The notes: generated by a model from the letters alone, not told the origin. A DNA stretch of 64,000 bases from an uncultured Eggerthella sp. (GCA_900538545.1 UPYK01000006.1:30102-94101), one strand, 5' to 3'. Shown: positions 1-9,189, counted from the first letter of the stretch. Made by a program: numbers and translations.

Positions 1-160
1 TGTATTGGCCGAAGCTTGAAAGGCGGTTGAAGCGCTCGTAATCCCACGCGATATCAGTGAAGATCTTCTTCACCCGATCAGACGAAAGTTCAGCAGGAGC
101 ATTCTGGCCCGTTGCCGTATCGATCGAATGTCCGCTTGTCTCGAGATTTGCCGCACCCAT
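1..160 (-). CDS. menG: Demethylmenaquinone/ubiquinone methyltransferase, N-terminal part (runs off window)
   Basis: Reading the minus strand from an ATG at 160 gives about 53 residues with no stop up to the window edge. They include VKKIFTDIAWDYERFNRLSS, followed by FGQ. This matches the N-terminal signature of the UbiE/MenG methyltransferases (V..iFd.IA..Yd..NrlLSfG), which add the C-methyl group in the last step of menaquinone synthesis using S-adenosylmethionine. The SAM-binding motifs lie beyond the window. GAGGG about nine bases upstream fits a ribosome site; a GTG at 166 is an alternative start. The gene lies downstream of the t6A operon on the same strand, 153 bases after it. The call rests on the N-terminus only. 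Confidence 0.75.
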   Translation of the reverse strand, partial: MGAANLETSGHSIDTATGQNAPAELSSDRVKKIFTDIAWDYERFNRLSSFGQY

Positions 161-313
161 TTGCACCGCGCCCTCAATCACCCTTCATGTTCTCGAGCCT
201 AAGATCGGCTCGCTTTCTTGTGCGCAATCTATCGTAGCTATCCGCACAAATAAAGCAATCGAAGGTTTTAGGAGCGGCGCGATTACGGGCTGAATAGCTC
301 TTAGGTGAACAGG

Positions 314-2785
314 TTAGTAAGGATCATCGAGCGAAACGTGCGCTGCCACATCGCAATCGAAGTCGAAGAACTTATCCGCTTGGTAGCGCTCAAGCGCAAC
401 AAGCGCGATCATCGAAGCGTTGTCGGTGCATGCCTTGAGCGGAGGCATGGTCAGGCGAACACCCAGTTCATCGGAGAGAGCTTTGTAGGCTTCGCGCAAC
501 TTCGGATTCGCAGCTACCCCGCCACCCAAGCAGAACTCGCGCGCACCGGTTTGCTCAAGCGCCGCGCGCGCCTTGGCAACCTGCACGTCGATGACCGCCT
601 GCTGGAAGCTTGCTGCAATATCGGGCATGTTCCACTCTCTGCCTGCTTGCTGTTCCTTTTGCAGATAGGTGAGCACTGCCGTTTTGAGGCCCGAAAGCGA
701 GAAGGTGTAGTCGCCCGAATGGAGCATCGCACGGGGGAACTTGATCGCTTTCGGATCACCCTTTTCTGCGAGCTTCGAGATGAGCGGGCCCCCAGGGTAT
801 CCAAGCCCGAGCGCCTTCGCAACCTTGTCGAACGCTTCCCCTACCGCATCGTCAAGCGTTTGGCCGAGCGTTTCGTATTCGCCCCAGTCCTTCACTTCCA
901 CAAGCATTGTATGACCACCCGAAACGAGCGACACCACCATGGGCGGTTCGATCTCGGGGCAGGCAAGCTTGTTCGCATAGATGTGCCCTTCCAGGTGGTT
1001 GACCCCCACCAGCGGCAGATCACAGCTCCACGCTAGACCCTTGGCGAACGCAAGGCCCACCACGAGCGCACCTACCAGGCCAGGAGCGTAGGTTGCCGCG
1101 ACCGCTGAAAGGTCCTTCCAGGCAAGGTTAGGATTTTGGAGCGTTTCGCGCGCTTGTTCCAAGCATTCGAGCGCCACACCTGCGATGGCCTCGATATGCT
1201 TACGACTTGCGATCTCGGGCACCACGCCGCCGAAACGCGCATGGAAGTCGATCTGGGAGGCCACCACATCGGCGATGATCTCGCCTTCGCCGTTGATGAT
1301 GGCGGCTGCCGTTTCATCACATGAGGTCTCGATTGCAAAGATGAGCGTCTCGGAAGAGGGCACGCCCTCATGCGCACGAGCGATGTCGTTGATCATAAGA
1401 TCCATGCCTGCCACATCATGATGAGGCAGTGGCAACGGCCCTTCGTAGATCACGGCATCTTCGCGGTCAGAATAATAGCGCGGACGCACACCGATGTTCT
1501 TCAAGCCCAGCTCTTCATAGAAACGATGCGCTCCTGTGTTCGTGATGCGCACCTCAAGCGACATCTCATGTGCGCCCAGGTCACGCGCGTCGAGTGCGAT
1601 CTGCTCGATAAGCGAACGCGCGATTCCCAAACGCCTATAGCAAGGATCGGTCGCGACTTTCAAGATCTGCACCCCGCCATCAACGATCCATCCGCCCGCA
1701 TAGCCGATGAGCGTATCGCTTCCGTGTTCAACGGTTCGTTTTGCGGCATCTGACGTAAGGAACGCCGCCCACCAGGTGCGATCGCTGCGCGGCAGATCGT
1801 CGATGACCTGGGCTGCATTCCACGCATCGCTTCCCATCACGCGCGCCTCGAGCGCTTCAACTTCGCCCGCCCAAGAAGCATCGAGCGGAACGAAACGCAC
1901 TTCGAAGCCTGCGGGAAGCACGGAGCTGCTTTGGTCATCTTCGTGGCCTGGCTCTGCAGAGCCGCTCGCACAACACCCTTCTTTGGGGTCTGCCACCCCC
2001 ACGCGCAACTCCTGCGCGCGCTCGGCGCCTTCTGGCATCTTCGCCAGCTTGATGCGCTCGTGCTCTTCCGCATCGGAAAGGCGCGTATAGACGGGCAACA
2101 GCGCGAGCGGGTTGCCCAACGCTCGATCATCGGGAGCGAACGCGCCATCGCGCCAAGCAGCCTCAACGCAGCGCAGCAAACCAGCGCCCGTGGGATGCCA
2201 GTCGCTCTCGGGCGCAAGCGTGCCGAAGGGCGCGAACAGCTCAGCGAACTTACCAAGCGCATCACCCGTGATGGTCTGGCGTTCTGCAGAAGCTGCCAGC
2301 CACTCCTTCGCCGCCTCGGCCTTGATGACAAAATCGGCATTTTGGCGCACGGGGCCTTCGTCGTTCAGCACATAGCGCACGGGATAGACTTCTTTGCGCA
2401 TCGCATCACCAAGAACGACCACCTCGCCGCGCACGCCCTTCGCCCATTGATCCCACGCTTGAGCATCGAGCGTGGAGACGCCGAAGAGCGGCAGATCCAA
2501 ACCAAGCGCGATCCCTTTTGCGGTTGCCGTGCAGATGCGCACACCCGTGAACGAGCCTGGGCCACGGCCGCAAGCCACACACGCAAGCTCGCTCTTGGCC
2601 ACCCCTGCGTCTTCGAGCGCGGCATCGATCTTCGCGATGAGCTTTGTGTTCGAAGCGCGGAATGCAGGCGTTTCACACGATGCGAGCACCTTGATCGTGG
2701 CGGTTTCACGCTCGAGCTTCCCCACGCCAACAGCGATGATCTCGTTGGCGGTATCGAAGGCAAGTATGTAGTTCTTTTGGGACAC
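314..2785 (-). CDS. tsaD: TsaB-RimI-TsaD triple fusion (tRNA t6A synthesis plus N-terminal acetyltransferase)
   Basis: About 823 residues with three domains. TsaB comes first (ILAFDTANE near residue 8, a CGRGPGSFTG motif near 95). A GNAT acetyltransferase of the RimI type covers about 290-440 (CYRRLGIARSLIEQ acetyl-CoA loop). TsaD fills the C-terminus from about 480 (FAIETSCDETAAAI, metal motif NHLEGHIYAN, and a GGGVAANPKLRE end motif). TsaD and TsaB build the threonylcarbamoyl group at A37 of ANN-decoding tRNAs, and RimI acetylates ribosomal protein S18 alanine in other bacteria. These are usually separate proteins of about 230, 150 and 340 residues. I chose the GTG at 2785 because AGAAGGA lies six bases upstream; a longer in-frame start at 2842 would overlap tsaE. 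tsaE is just upstream. Confidence 0.93.
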   Translation of the reverse strand: MSQKNYILAFDTANEIIAVGVGKLERETATIKVLASCETPAFRASNTKLIAKIDAALEDAGVAKSELACVACGRGPGSFTGVRICTATAKGIALGLDLPLFGVSTLDAQAWDQWAKGVRGEVVVLGDAMRKEVYPVRYVLNDEGPVRQNADFVIKAEAAKEWLAASAERQTITGDALGKFAELFAPFGTLAPESDWHPTGAGLLRCVEAAWRDGAFAPDDRALGNPLALLPVYTRLSDAEEHERIKLAKMPEGAERAQELRVGVADPKEGCCASGSAEPGHEDDQSSSVLPAGFEVRFVPLDASWAGEVEALEARVMGSDAWNAAQVIDDLPRSDRTWWAAFLTSDAAKRTVEHGSDTLIGYAGGWIVDGGVQILKVATDPCYRRLGIARSLIEQIALDARDLGAHEMSLEVRITNTGAHRFYEELGLKNIGVRPRYYSDREDAVIYEGPLPLPHHDVAGMDLMINDIARAHEGVPSSETLIFAIETSCDETAAAIINGEGEIIADVVASQIDFHARFGGVVPEIASRKHIEAIAGVALECLEQARETLQNPNLAWKDLSAVAATYAPGLVGALVVGLAFAKGLAWSCDLPLVGVNHLEGHIYANKLACPEIEPPMVVSLVSGGHTMLVEVKDWGEYETLGQTLDDAVGEAFDKVAKALGLGYPGGPLISKLAEKGDPKAIKFPRAMLHSGDYTFSLSGLKTAVLTYLQKEQQAGREWNMPDIAASFQQAVIDVQVAKARAALEQTGAREFCLGGGVAANPKLREAYKALSDELGVRLTMPPLKACTDNASMIALVALERYQADKFFDFDCDVAAHVSLDDPY

Positions 2786-2802
2786 TGCGTATCCTTCTCG
2801 CT

Positions 2803-3300
2803 TCACTCCGGGTGCTTGGCTGCTTGAATGCGCGCGAACCAAGCGTCGATGAGTACTTGCGTCTCTTCGCTTGTCGTGTGCGCTTCGATCGAACGCGCGT
2901 TATCCTCGCGCGTGGTGATCGAGATCCACAACGCTTGGGTAGGAATCTCCTCGGGGAACTTCGCGGCCCATTCGATGCAGCTCACCCCATCGGCTTCGAC
3001 ATAGTCATAGAATGCGATGTCTTCAAGCTCGAGCGCATCTTCCAAGCGATACAGATCGAAGTGATAGAGCGGCAAACGGCCTTGATCATAGACGCTCATC
3101 ACGTTGAACGTGGGTGACGTGACCGCTTCGCCAACGCCAAGTCCGCGCGCAAGCCCTTGGGTGAAGTGCGTTTTCCCTGCACCCAGATCGCCTTCGAGCG
3201 CGATCACCGTGCCGGGAACAACCACCTCGGCAAGGGCAGCTGCTATCCGCTGCGTCTCTTCAACATTTAAGGAAGTGATCTTGCGATCCGCTAGCTCCAC
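2803..3300 (-). CDS. tsaE: tRNA threonylcarbamoyladenosine biosynthesis ATPase TsaE
   Basis: About 165 residues. The Walker A loop is GDLGAGKTHFTQGLARGLG, followed by SPTFNVMSVYD, the family motif LPLYHFDLYRLED and CIEWAAKFPE. TsaE is the P-loop ATPase that drives turnover of the TsaB-TsaD complex during t6A formation. An in-frame GTG at 3306 has no spacing from AAGGAG, whereas the GTG at 3300 has a six-base spacing, so 3300 is preferred. Its ribosome site overlaps the folD stop codon, and the tsaB-rimI-tsaD fusion starts 17 bases after its stop, so the whole t6A module is probably translated from one message. Confidence 0.93.
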   Translation of the reverse strand: MELADRKITSLNVEETQRIAAALAEVVVPGTVIALEGDLGAGKTHFTQGLARGLGVGEAVTSPTFNVMSVYDQGRLPLYHFDLYRLEDALELEDIAFYDYVEADGVSCIEWAAKFPEEIPTQALWISITTREDNARSIEAHTTSEETQVLIDAWFARIQAAKHPE

Positions 3301-3309
3301 ACGCACTCC

Positions 3310-4164
3310 TTAGCGCGCGCTGCGCTCAGCAGAACGAACCGTGTGCTCCATGGTGCAAGAGGTAGTGACCGATCCGATCCCGCCAGGAACTGGTGTGATA
3401 GCTGCAACGATCGGCTCGACCGCCTCAAAATCGACATCGCCACACATGTGGCCTTCGGCATCGAAGTTGATGCCCACGTCGAGCACGATCTGGCCTTCCG
3501 TGAAATGTTCCGCACCGAACGCACGAGCGCGCCCCGTTGCGCAGATGACGATATCCGCCTGACGCGTGACTTCGGCCAGATCGAGCGTTTTCGAATGGCA
3601 GATGGTCACGCTGGCATTGTGACGCAGAAGGATCATCGAAACCGGTTTGCCGATCACAAGCGAACGCCCCACCACCACAACGCGCTTGCCCTGAAGCGGA
3701 ATAGCGTAATGATCGAGCACCTTAATGCAGGCCTCCGCCGTTGCAGGCGGCAAGGCATCGGGGTCATCGATGAAGATGCCACCAAGCGCCGCGACCGAAA
3801 TGCCATCGACATCCTTATGAGGAACGAGCATGTTGCAAAGCGCCTGCTCGTCCATGTATTCAGGAAGCGGACGGAACATCAAGCAACCGTGAATGCTCGC
3901 GTCTTCGTTGATGTATCTGATATCCCCCGCTACCAGTTCAGGGTCAACGTTTTCGGGGTAGTCGAACACCTGCACTGCAATATCGAGCGACTCGGCACGC
4001 TTGATGGCCATGCGCTCGTAACTAAGATCGTCAGGGTTCGCGCCAACGCGCACGATCGCGAGCTTGGGAACGATGCCCTGCTGGCGCAGCAGTTCTACGC
4101 GCGGCTTAAGATCAGCCTCCATGGCTTCGACCACTGGTTTCGAACCGAGAATATGCGGGATCAT
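3310..4164 (-). CDS. folD: Bifunctional methylenetetrahydrofolate dehydrogenase/cyclohydrolase
   Basis: 284 residues, the usual length. Visible motifs are SYERMAIKRAE with the catalytic Lys, PLPEYMDEQ and HKDVDGIS, the nucleotide loop GRSLVIGKPVSMIL, CHSKT, and a C-terminal VPGGIGSVTTSCTMEHTV. The enzyme interconverts 5,10-methylene-, methenyl- and 10-formyltetrahydrofolate. The PGGIGSVT motif differs slightly from the common PGGVGPMT. The start overlaps the fchA stop by four bases (ATGA), so translation is probably coupled. It sits between fchA and tsaE in the minus-strand operon. Confidence 0.95.
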   Translation of the reverse strand: MIPHILGSKPVVEAMEADLKPRVELLRQQGIVPKLAIVRVGANPDDLSYERMAIKRAESLDIAVQVFDYPENVDPELVAGDIRYINEDASIHGCLMFRPLPEYMDEQALCNMLVPHKDVDGISVAALGGIFIDDPDALPPATAEACIKVLDHYAIPLQGKRVVVVGRSLVIGKPVSMILLRHNASVTICHSKTLDLAEVTRQADIVICATGRARAFGAEHFTEGQIVLDVGINFDAEGHMCGDVDFEAVEPIVAAITPVPGGIGSVTTSCTMEHTVRSAERSAR

Positions 4165-4778
4165 CGTTCAAGCTCCTTTACCACGGTTTCGTAAGCGCGA
4201 TCGGCACGCACAGTGTATGCGTTGAGCAGGTTGCGCATCTCTTCTTGATACCTGCTCGCACGATCACGATCGGTCATGGAAGCGCAGTTGATCACCACAT
4301 TGAGCGATGCTCCCTGCAATGCCGCCTTAGCGAAGAGCAGGCTGGCACCGGTATCGGAAAGCGCCATGCGCGAGCCTTTTTCCGCGAGCACTTCTGCAAG
4401 CTCGATCACGCGCGCGCAGGTTTGCATGATGGAAAGCGGCACATCACACGCAGCGATGAGCGCCGTTTGCAGTGCCTCTTCTTTTGCGCGTTGTTCCTCA
4501 GGCGTTTCACGCGGCATACCATAGGCCGCCGCAAGTGGAGCGAAGGCATTCGCGTCTTCTTCAACAAGCTCGATCAGATGGTCGATAAGCGCGCTCAGCT
4601 GGTCGCAACAATCCTGAACTTCATCCTGAACAGCGCTGTAGGCAGCCTTGCCCAGCGTAAGGTTGCACACCATAGAAGAGAGTGCTGCTGCAAGCGCGCC
4701 GCAATAGGCGCTCGCTCCCCCACCACCTGGCGTGGGAGCTTTGCTCGCCAGTTCGTCGATAAAAGTACGGTCGATCAT
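4161..4778 (-). CDS. fchA: Formimidoyltetrahydrofolate cyclodeaminase / methenyltetrahydrofolate cyclohydrolase family (FchA)
   Basis: 205 residues starting MIDRTFIDELASKAPTPGGG. The GGGGASAYCGALAAALSSMV glycine-rich N-terminus and the helical body are typical of the FTCD cyclodeaminase/FchA fold. In purine-fermenting and acetogenic anaerobes this small protein opens 5,10-methenyl-THF or releases ammonia from formimino-THF. It lies ten bases after fhs and overlaps folD by four bases, so the operon holds all activities from formate to methylene-THF except the starting formate source. An upstream in-frame Met at 4877 would lie inside fhs and gives unlikely sequence; the ATG at 4778 is used. Cyclohydrolase versus cyclodeaminase activity cannot be told from sequence. 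Confidence 0.88.
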   Translation of the reverse strand: MIDRTFIDELASKAPTPGGGGASAYCGALAAALSSMVCNLTLGKAAYSAVQDEVQDCCDQLSALIDHLIELVEEDANAFAPLAAAYGMPRETPEEQRAKEEALQTALIAACDVPLSIMQTCARVIELAEVLAEKGSRMALSDTGASLLFAKAALQGASLNVVINCASMTDRDRASRYQEEMRNLLNAYTVRADRAYETVVKELER

Positions 4779-4788
4779 AGAAGCCGGC

Positions 4789-6456
4789 TTAGAACAGGCC
4801 GCTGATCTTGCCGGTCTCATCCACATCGATACGCAGTGCCGCGGGCTCTTTCGGCAAGCCCGGCATCGTGAGCACATCGCCCGTAAGAGCGACCACGAAG
4901 CCTGCGCCAGCAGAAACCTTCACCTGGCGCACCATGATGCGGAAATCCTTCGGTGCTCCGAGCTTGGCTGGATCATCGGAGAAGCTGTACTGGGTCTTCG
5001 CCATGCAGACTGGATACTCGCCGAAACCGAGGCTTTCGAGCTTAGCGATCTCCTGCGCAGCTGCAGGCGTGAAGTCCACGCCGTCGGCATGATAGACGCG
5101 TTTTGCGATCGCTTCGATCTTTTCAGCCAAACCCAAGCCATCGTCATAAGCAAAGGTGAGCTTGCTCGTTTCATCACACAGGCGCACGACTTCTTCGGCG
5201 AGCTCAAGGCCGCCTTCGCCGCCTTTCGCCCACACCTGAGAAAGCGCCACGTTCACACCAAGCTCCTCGCAGCTTGAACGCACGAGATCGATCTCGGCTT
5301 GCGTGTCGGTCGGGAATTCATTGATGGCTACCACGCACGGGAGGTTATAGACGTTGCGGATGTTATCCACGTGCTGCAACAAGTTCGGCAAGCCAGCCTT
5401 CAAGGCCTCAAGATTCTCTTCGTTCAGATCCGCCTTGGCCACGCCTCCATGATTCTTGAGCGCGCGCACCGTTGCCACCACGACCACCGCATCAGGCTCA
5501 ATGCCCGCTAAACGACACTTGATGTCGAGGAACTTCTCTGCACCAAGATCGGCGCCGAAGCCCGCTTCGGTCACGCAATAATCGCCGAGGGCGAGCGCCA
5601 TGCGCGTTGCCATGATGGAATTGCAGCCATGCGCGATGTTCGCGAAGGGACCGCCATGCACGAAGGCAGGCGTGCCTTCGAGGGTTTGTACGAGATTAGG
5701 CTTGAGCGCATCTTTCAGCAGCGCCGCCATAGCGCCTTCTGCGCCGAGATCATGCGCCGTGACCGGTTCATCGTCGTAGGTGTAGGCCACCACGATCTTG
5801 CCCAAACGCTCCTTCAGATCGGTAATGGAAGTTGCAAGACAGAAAATGGCCATGACCTCGGATGCGACCGTGATATCGAAGCCGTCTTCACGCGGCATGC
5901 CCGCCTTCGGGCCGCCAAGGCCGCACACGATGTTGCGCAGCTGGCGATCGTTCATATCCACCACGCGCTTCCACGTGATGCGGCGCACATCGATGCCGAG
6001 TTCGTTGCCTTGCTGAATATGGTTATCGAGCATAGCTGCGAGCAGATTGTTCGCAGCGCCGATAGCGTGAAAATCGCCCGTGAAGTGCAGGTTGATGTCT
6101 TCCATGGGAATGACCTGAGCATATCCGCCACCTGCAGCGCCGCCCTTCACGCCAAAGACGGGCCCGAGCGAGGGCTCGCGCAGCGCGACCACGGTATTCT
6201 TGCCCATCTTGGAAAGCGCATCGGCGAGACCCACCGTTGTGGTGGTCTTACCTTCGCCAGCTGGCGTGGGATTGATCGCCGTGACCAGAATGAGCTTGCC
6301 CGGCTGGTAGTCCTTATCGCGAAGAAGATTGTAGTCAACCTTCGCCTTCGTGCGTCCATAGCACTCGAGGTATTCGCTCGCCACACCCGCTTTCTCTGCA
6401 ACAGCGGAAATGTCGAGCGGCTGAGCCGCCTGGGCGATTTCAATATCGGTTAGCAC
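4789..6456 (-). CDS. fhs: Formate-tetrahydrofolate ligase
   Basis: 555 residues, full length. The ATP loop is NPTPAGEGKTTTTVGLADAL near residue 62, followed by VALREPSLGPVFGVKGGAAG and the conserved MEDINLHFTGDFHAI block, all hallmarks of FTHFS. The enzyme joins formate to tetrahydrofolate with ATP, giving 10-formyl-THF for purine and fMet synthesis or for the methyl branch of the Wood-Ljungdahl pathway. The start is a GTG with GAGGGGA seven bases upstream. It follows coaX by 27 bases and precedes fchA by ten. The neighbourhood shows one-carbon handling but no CO dehydrogenase or methyltransferase genes, so acetogenesis is not implied. Confidence 0.97.
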   Translation of the reverse strand: MLTDIEIAQAAQPLDISAVAEKAGVASEYLECYGRTKAKVDYNLLRDKDYQPGKLILVTAINPTPAGEGKTTTTVGLADALSKMGKNTVVALREPSLGPVFGVKGGAAGGGYAQVIPMEDINLHFTGDFHAIGAANNLLAAMLDNHIQQGNELGIDVRRITWKRVVDMNDRQLRNIVCGLGGPKAGMPREDGFDITVASEVMAIFCLATSITDLKERLGKIVVAYTYDDEPVTAHDLGAEGAMAALLKDALKPNLVQTLEGTPAFVHGGPFANIAHGCNSIMATRMALALGDYCVTEAGFGADLGAEKFLDIKCRLAGIEPDAVVVVATVRALKNHGGVAKADLNEENLEALKAGLPNLLQHVDNIRNVYNLPCVVAINEFPTDTQAEIDLVRSSCEELGVNVALSQVWAKGGEGGLELAEEVVRLCDETSKLTFAYDDGLGLAEKIEAIAKRVYHADGVDFTPAAAQEIAKLESLGFGEYPVCMAKTQYSFSDDPAKLGAPKDFRIMVRQVKVSAGAGFVVALTGDVLTMPGLPKEPAALRIDVDETGKISGLF

Positions 6457-6483
6457 GTCGGGTCCCCTCTTTCTCTTTAGGCT

Positions 6484-7269
6484 CTAGCGCTGATTATCGC
6501 ACTTTTTCAACTCGTTATAGATCAGGCGAAGCCCCTGTAAGGTTAGCTCCACATCCACTTCGGTGATCGTATGCGAAAGCGGTGCGATACGATGCGCGAG
6601 ACCGCCTGTTGCCACCACTTTGGTCTTATAGCCAAGCTCTGCTTGAATGCGCTCGACCAGCCCATCGACACGAGCCGCTTCGCCGCTCACCACGCCGATC
6701 TGGATGGCCTCGGATGAATCGCGGCCGATCGCCACGCCCGGGTCTTCCAATTCGACCGCACGCAAAAGCGCCGCGCGCGACATGAGCGAGCGCATTGAAG
6801 ATTCCACGCCGGGAGCGATAACGCCGCCTACGAACACGCCATCCTTGTCGATGACCTCCATGTTCGTTGCGGTGCCGAAATCAACGACCACGACCGGTGC
6901 GCCGAAGATGGCCTTCGCTGCGACCGCATCAGCCACACGATCGGCGCCAAGTTCGACGAACGAAGTCTTGTCGATGTTCAGCAAGTGAGCGCAACTGCGC
7001 GCCGAAACCACCTGAGGTGCAACCCCGAAGGAGCGTTCGCACGCCTTTTCCCAATTGTGCGTGAGCGCTGGCACCACCGAACAGAGGATGGCGCCCTTGA
7101 TCACGCCAGCATCGATCTCTTCGGCACTGAGCAGCGCGCGAAGCTTGATGCGCAATTCATCGCTCGTATATTCAACGTTAGTGGCAAGGCGCCACATATG
7201 GATCAAACGATCTTGATCATAGATTCCCAAAACGGTGTGGGTATTGCCGATATCAACCACTAAAAGCAT
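6484..7269 (-). CDS. coaX: Type III pantothenate kinase
   Basis: 261 residues. The ASKHA motifs are complete: VVDIGNTHTVLGIYD at the N-terminus, FVELGADRVADAVAAKA, VVVDFGTATNMEVIDKDGVF, and GGVIAPGVESSMRSLMSRAA. CoaX phosphorylates pantothenate in the first step of CoA synthesis; the type III enzyme needs a monovalent cation and is not inhibited by CoA. GGAAGGT lies nine bases before the ATG. It is first in the minus-strand run and divergent from the response regulator at 7425, so the 155-base gap between them should hold both promoters. Confidence 0.96.
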   Translation of the reverse strand: MLLVVDIGNTHTVLGIYDQDRLIHMWRLATNVEYTSDELRIKLRALLSAEEIDAGVIKGAILCSVVPALTHNWEKACERSFGVAPQVVSARSCAHLLNIDKTSFVELGADRVADAVAAKAIFGAPVVVVDFGTATNMEVIDKDGVFVGGVIAPGVESSMRSLMSRAALLRAVELEDPGVAIGRDSSEAIQIGVVSGEAARVDGLVERIQAELGYKTKVVATGGLAHRIAPLSHTITEVDVELTLQGLRLIYNELKKCDNQR

Positions 7270-7424
7270 CGCGAAGTACCTTCCCAGGCCTACTATTTTT
7301 TAAAAACGCTCGGCGATTATGTACAGTAAATCGTAAAACGAATGCTACCATATTGCATAAGGGGAAATCACTTTATCAGCACGCGCTTGATAAAAGTTTT
7401 AACAGATATTGAGAGGGATTAGCT

Positions 7425-8114
7425 ATGGATCATACTCCTGCGCGCATTCTTGTCGTTGACGACGAACCATCTATCACCGAATTCGTTAGCTATGCTCTGC
7501 AGAAGGAAAACTACACGGTCGATACTGCTGGCGACGGTGAACAAGCACTCACGCTCATCGAGCAGAAACCCTACGATCTCTATATTCTCGACATCATGCT
7601 TCCGGGCATCGATGGCTATGAACTCTGCCGTCGTATTCGCGCCTCTTATGACACGCCTATCCTGTTCTTGAGCGCGCGCGATGGCGAAGTGAACAAGATC
7701 ATCGGCCTTGAGCTGGGCGCAGACGATTATCTGGCTAAACCTTTCGGCATCCGCGAGCTTATCGCACGCACACGTGCGCTGCTCCGTCGTTCGCAGGCTA
7801 CCAATTCCACCAGCGCTGAGGTCAGCGCAAGCGGCATCGCGCTCGACGACGACGCACACACCGCCACAGGCGAACATGGCCCGATCGATCTTACGCCGCG
7901 CGAGTTCGAGCTCATGAGCTGTCTCATGCACAACGCCGGCAAGGTCGTCTCCCGTGAAGACTTGCTGCGCGAAGCCTGGGGCTGGGAATTCATCACGGAA
8001 ACGAAGACGGTCGACACGCACATCAAGCGTCTCCGCGACAAGATCGAAGCTGCTGGCTACAATCCGCAAGTCGTCGAAACCGTACGTAGTTACGGTTATC
8101 GCTTCAAAAAATAG
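7425..8114 (+). CDS. OmpR/PhoB-family response regulator
   Basis: 229 residues. The receiver domain has Asp12/Asp13, the phosphoacceptor Asp56 in LYILDIMLPGIDGYE, Ser83 and Lys105 (LAKPF). A C-terminal winged helix (LTPREFELMSCLMHNAGKVV, then TVDTHIKRLRDKIE and YGYRFKK) is of the OmpR/PhoB type. It would be phosphorylated by the kinase that starts 15 bases downstream and then bind promoter DNA as a dimer. GAGAGGGATT lies just upstream of the ATG. The target genes are not evident; coaX is divergent and no transporter adjoins the pair. Confidence 0.95.
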   Translation: MDHTPARILVVDDEPSITEFVSYALQKENYTVDTAGDGEQALTLIEQKPYDLYILDIMLPGIDGYELCRRIRASYDTPILFLSARDGEVNKIIGLELGADDYLAKPFGIRELIARTRALLRRSQATNSTSAEVSASGIALDDDAHTATGEHGPIDLTPREFELMSCLMHNAGKVVSREDLLREAWGWEFITETKTVDTHIKRLRDKIEAAGYNPQVVETVRSYGYRFKK

Positions 8115-8129
8115 CCTGGCGAAGCTTCG

Positions 8130-9152
8130 ATGAGGCTCGCAACGCACGTCGCATTCACGACGACTCTTCTTTCTGCCCTAAGCTGTTCGATCATCTGCAT
8201 CTGTGGCATTCATTTCTTCCATGCCTCAGAGTGGATCTTACTTCTTATCATACCGGTCAGCTGTATCGCCTTCTTCTTGAGTCTTGCCATCGCCCATTTC
8301 ACGAGCAAGCCCTTCCGCGAACTTGCCCAAAGCCTCAAGCGCTATCACGAGGGCGATTACAACATCTCGTTCAAGATCAACCATGGTATCTATGAGAGCG
8401 AAGAGCTTTCGCATGATATCGAGGATCTGATCGACACCGCGGAATCCCACAAGGACGAGATCGCGATATTGCGTCACCGTGAAGGTGAATTCATCTCGGA
8501 CGTGGCTCATGAATTCCGCACGCCCCTAACGGCGATCAGCGGTAATGCTGAGCTCATGATGGATCCCGATATGCCGCTCTCCATGCGCCAGCACTTCTTG
8601 CAGATCACGCTTTCTGAGGCGGAACGCTTGAACAACCTCGTGAACGATCTCATCTCGTTGCGCCATATCCAAGAAGACTCCCCCACCACCATAGAACGTG
8701 TGAACATCCGCCAGATCGCTGAAGAAGTTGGCGAGATCTTGAGCGCGAACTTCCAAAAGAAAGATATCGAGTTCTCCATCGATGGCGAAGCACCCGATAT
8801 CCTCATCGACCCTGCGCGTTTGAAGCAGGCGATCATCAACCTTACCGACAACGCCTGCAAGCACGTGCCCGAAGGAGGCAGCGTGAAGATCATGCTTTCC
8901 GGCGTCGATGATAAATCCATCATCGCCGTGAAGGATAACGGCGTGGGCTTCGGCGACATCAACCCGTCGCTTCTATTCAAGCGCTTCTACCGCACCGACT
9001 TCTCGCGCTCGCGTGTGAAGGGCGGATCGGGCCTCGGTCTTTCGATCGTGCAAGCCATCGTCGAAGGCAACGATGGTAACATCACCGCGTTCAACGACCC
9101 CGAAGGTGGCGCCGTGTTCCTCATAGCCTTCCCTTCCGTTATCGATCGATAG
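8130..9152 (+). CDS. Sensor histidine kinase with two close membrane helices
   Basis: 340 residues. Two hydrophobic segments (about 8-30 and 35-56) are joined by a loop of only a few residues, so almost nothing is exposed outside the cell. A HAMP-like linker follows, then the DHp helix with His127 in FISDVAHEFRTPLTAISGN. The ATPase domain has the N box (LTDNACKHVPEGG), G1 (DNGVGFGD) and G2 (KGGSGLGLSIVQAIV) motifs. The short loop suggests sensing inside or through the membrane or through a partner protein. It follows the response regulator closely and is probably co-transcribed with it. The ribosome site is weak (GGCGAAG). Confidence 0.93.
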   Translation: MRLATHVAFTTTLLSALSCSIICICGIHFFHASEWILLLIIPVSCIAFFLSLAIAHFTSKPFRELAQSLKRYHEGDYNISFKINHGIYESEELSHDIEDLIDTAESHKDEIAILRHREGEFISDVAHEFRTPLTAISGNAELMMDPDMPLSMRQHFLQITLSEAERLNNLVNDLISLRHIQEDSPTTIERVNIRQIAEEVGEILSANFQKKDIEFSIDGEAPDILIDPARLKQAIINLTDNACKHVPEGGSVKIMLSGVDDKSIIAVKDNGVGFGDINPSLLFKRFYRTDFSRSRVKGGSGLGLSIVQAIVEGNDGNITAFNDPEGGAVFLIAFPSVIDR

Positions 9153-9189
9153 AGCGTCCTTCTACCTCACGCAAGCAGCACGCCCAAGG

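Noticed and set aside
305..1036. Long plus-strand frame opposite tsaD
   Set aside because: Antisense shadow of a strongly conserved gene; composition is Arg-rich and no family fits.
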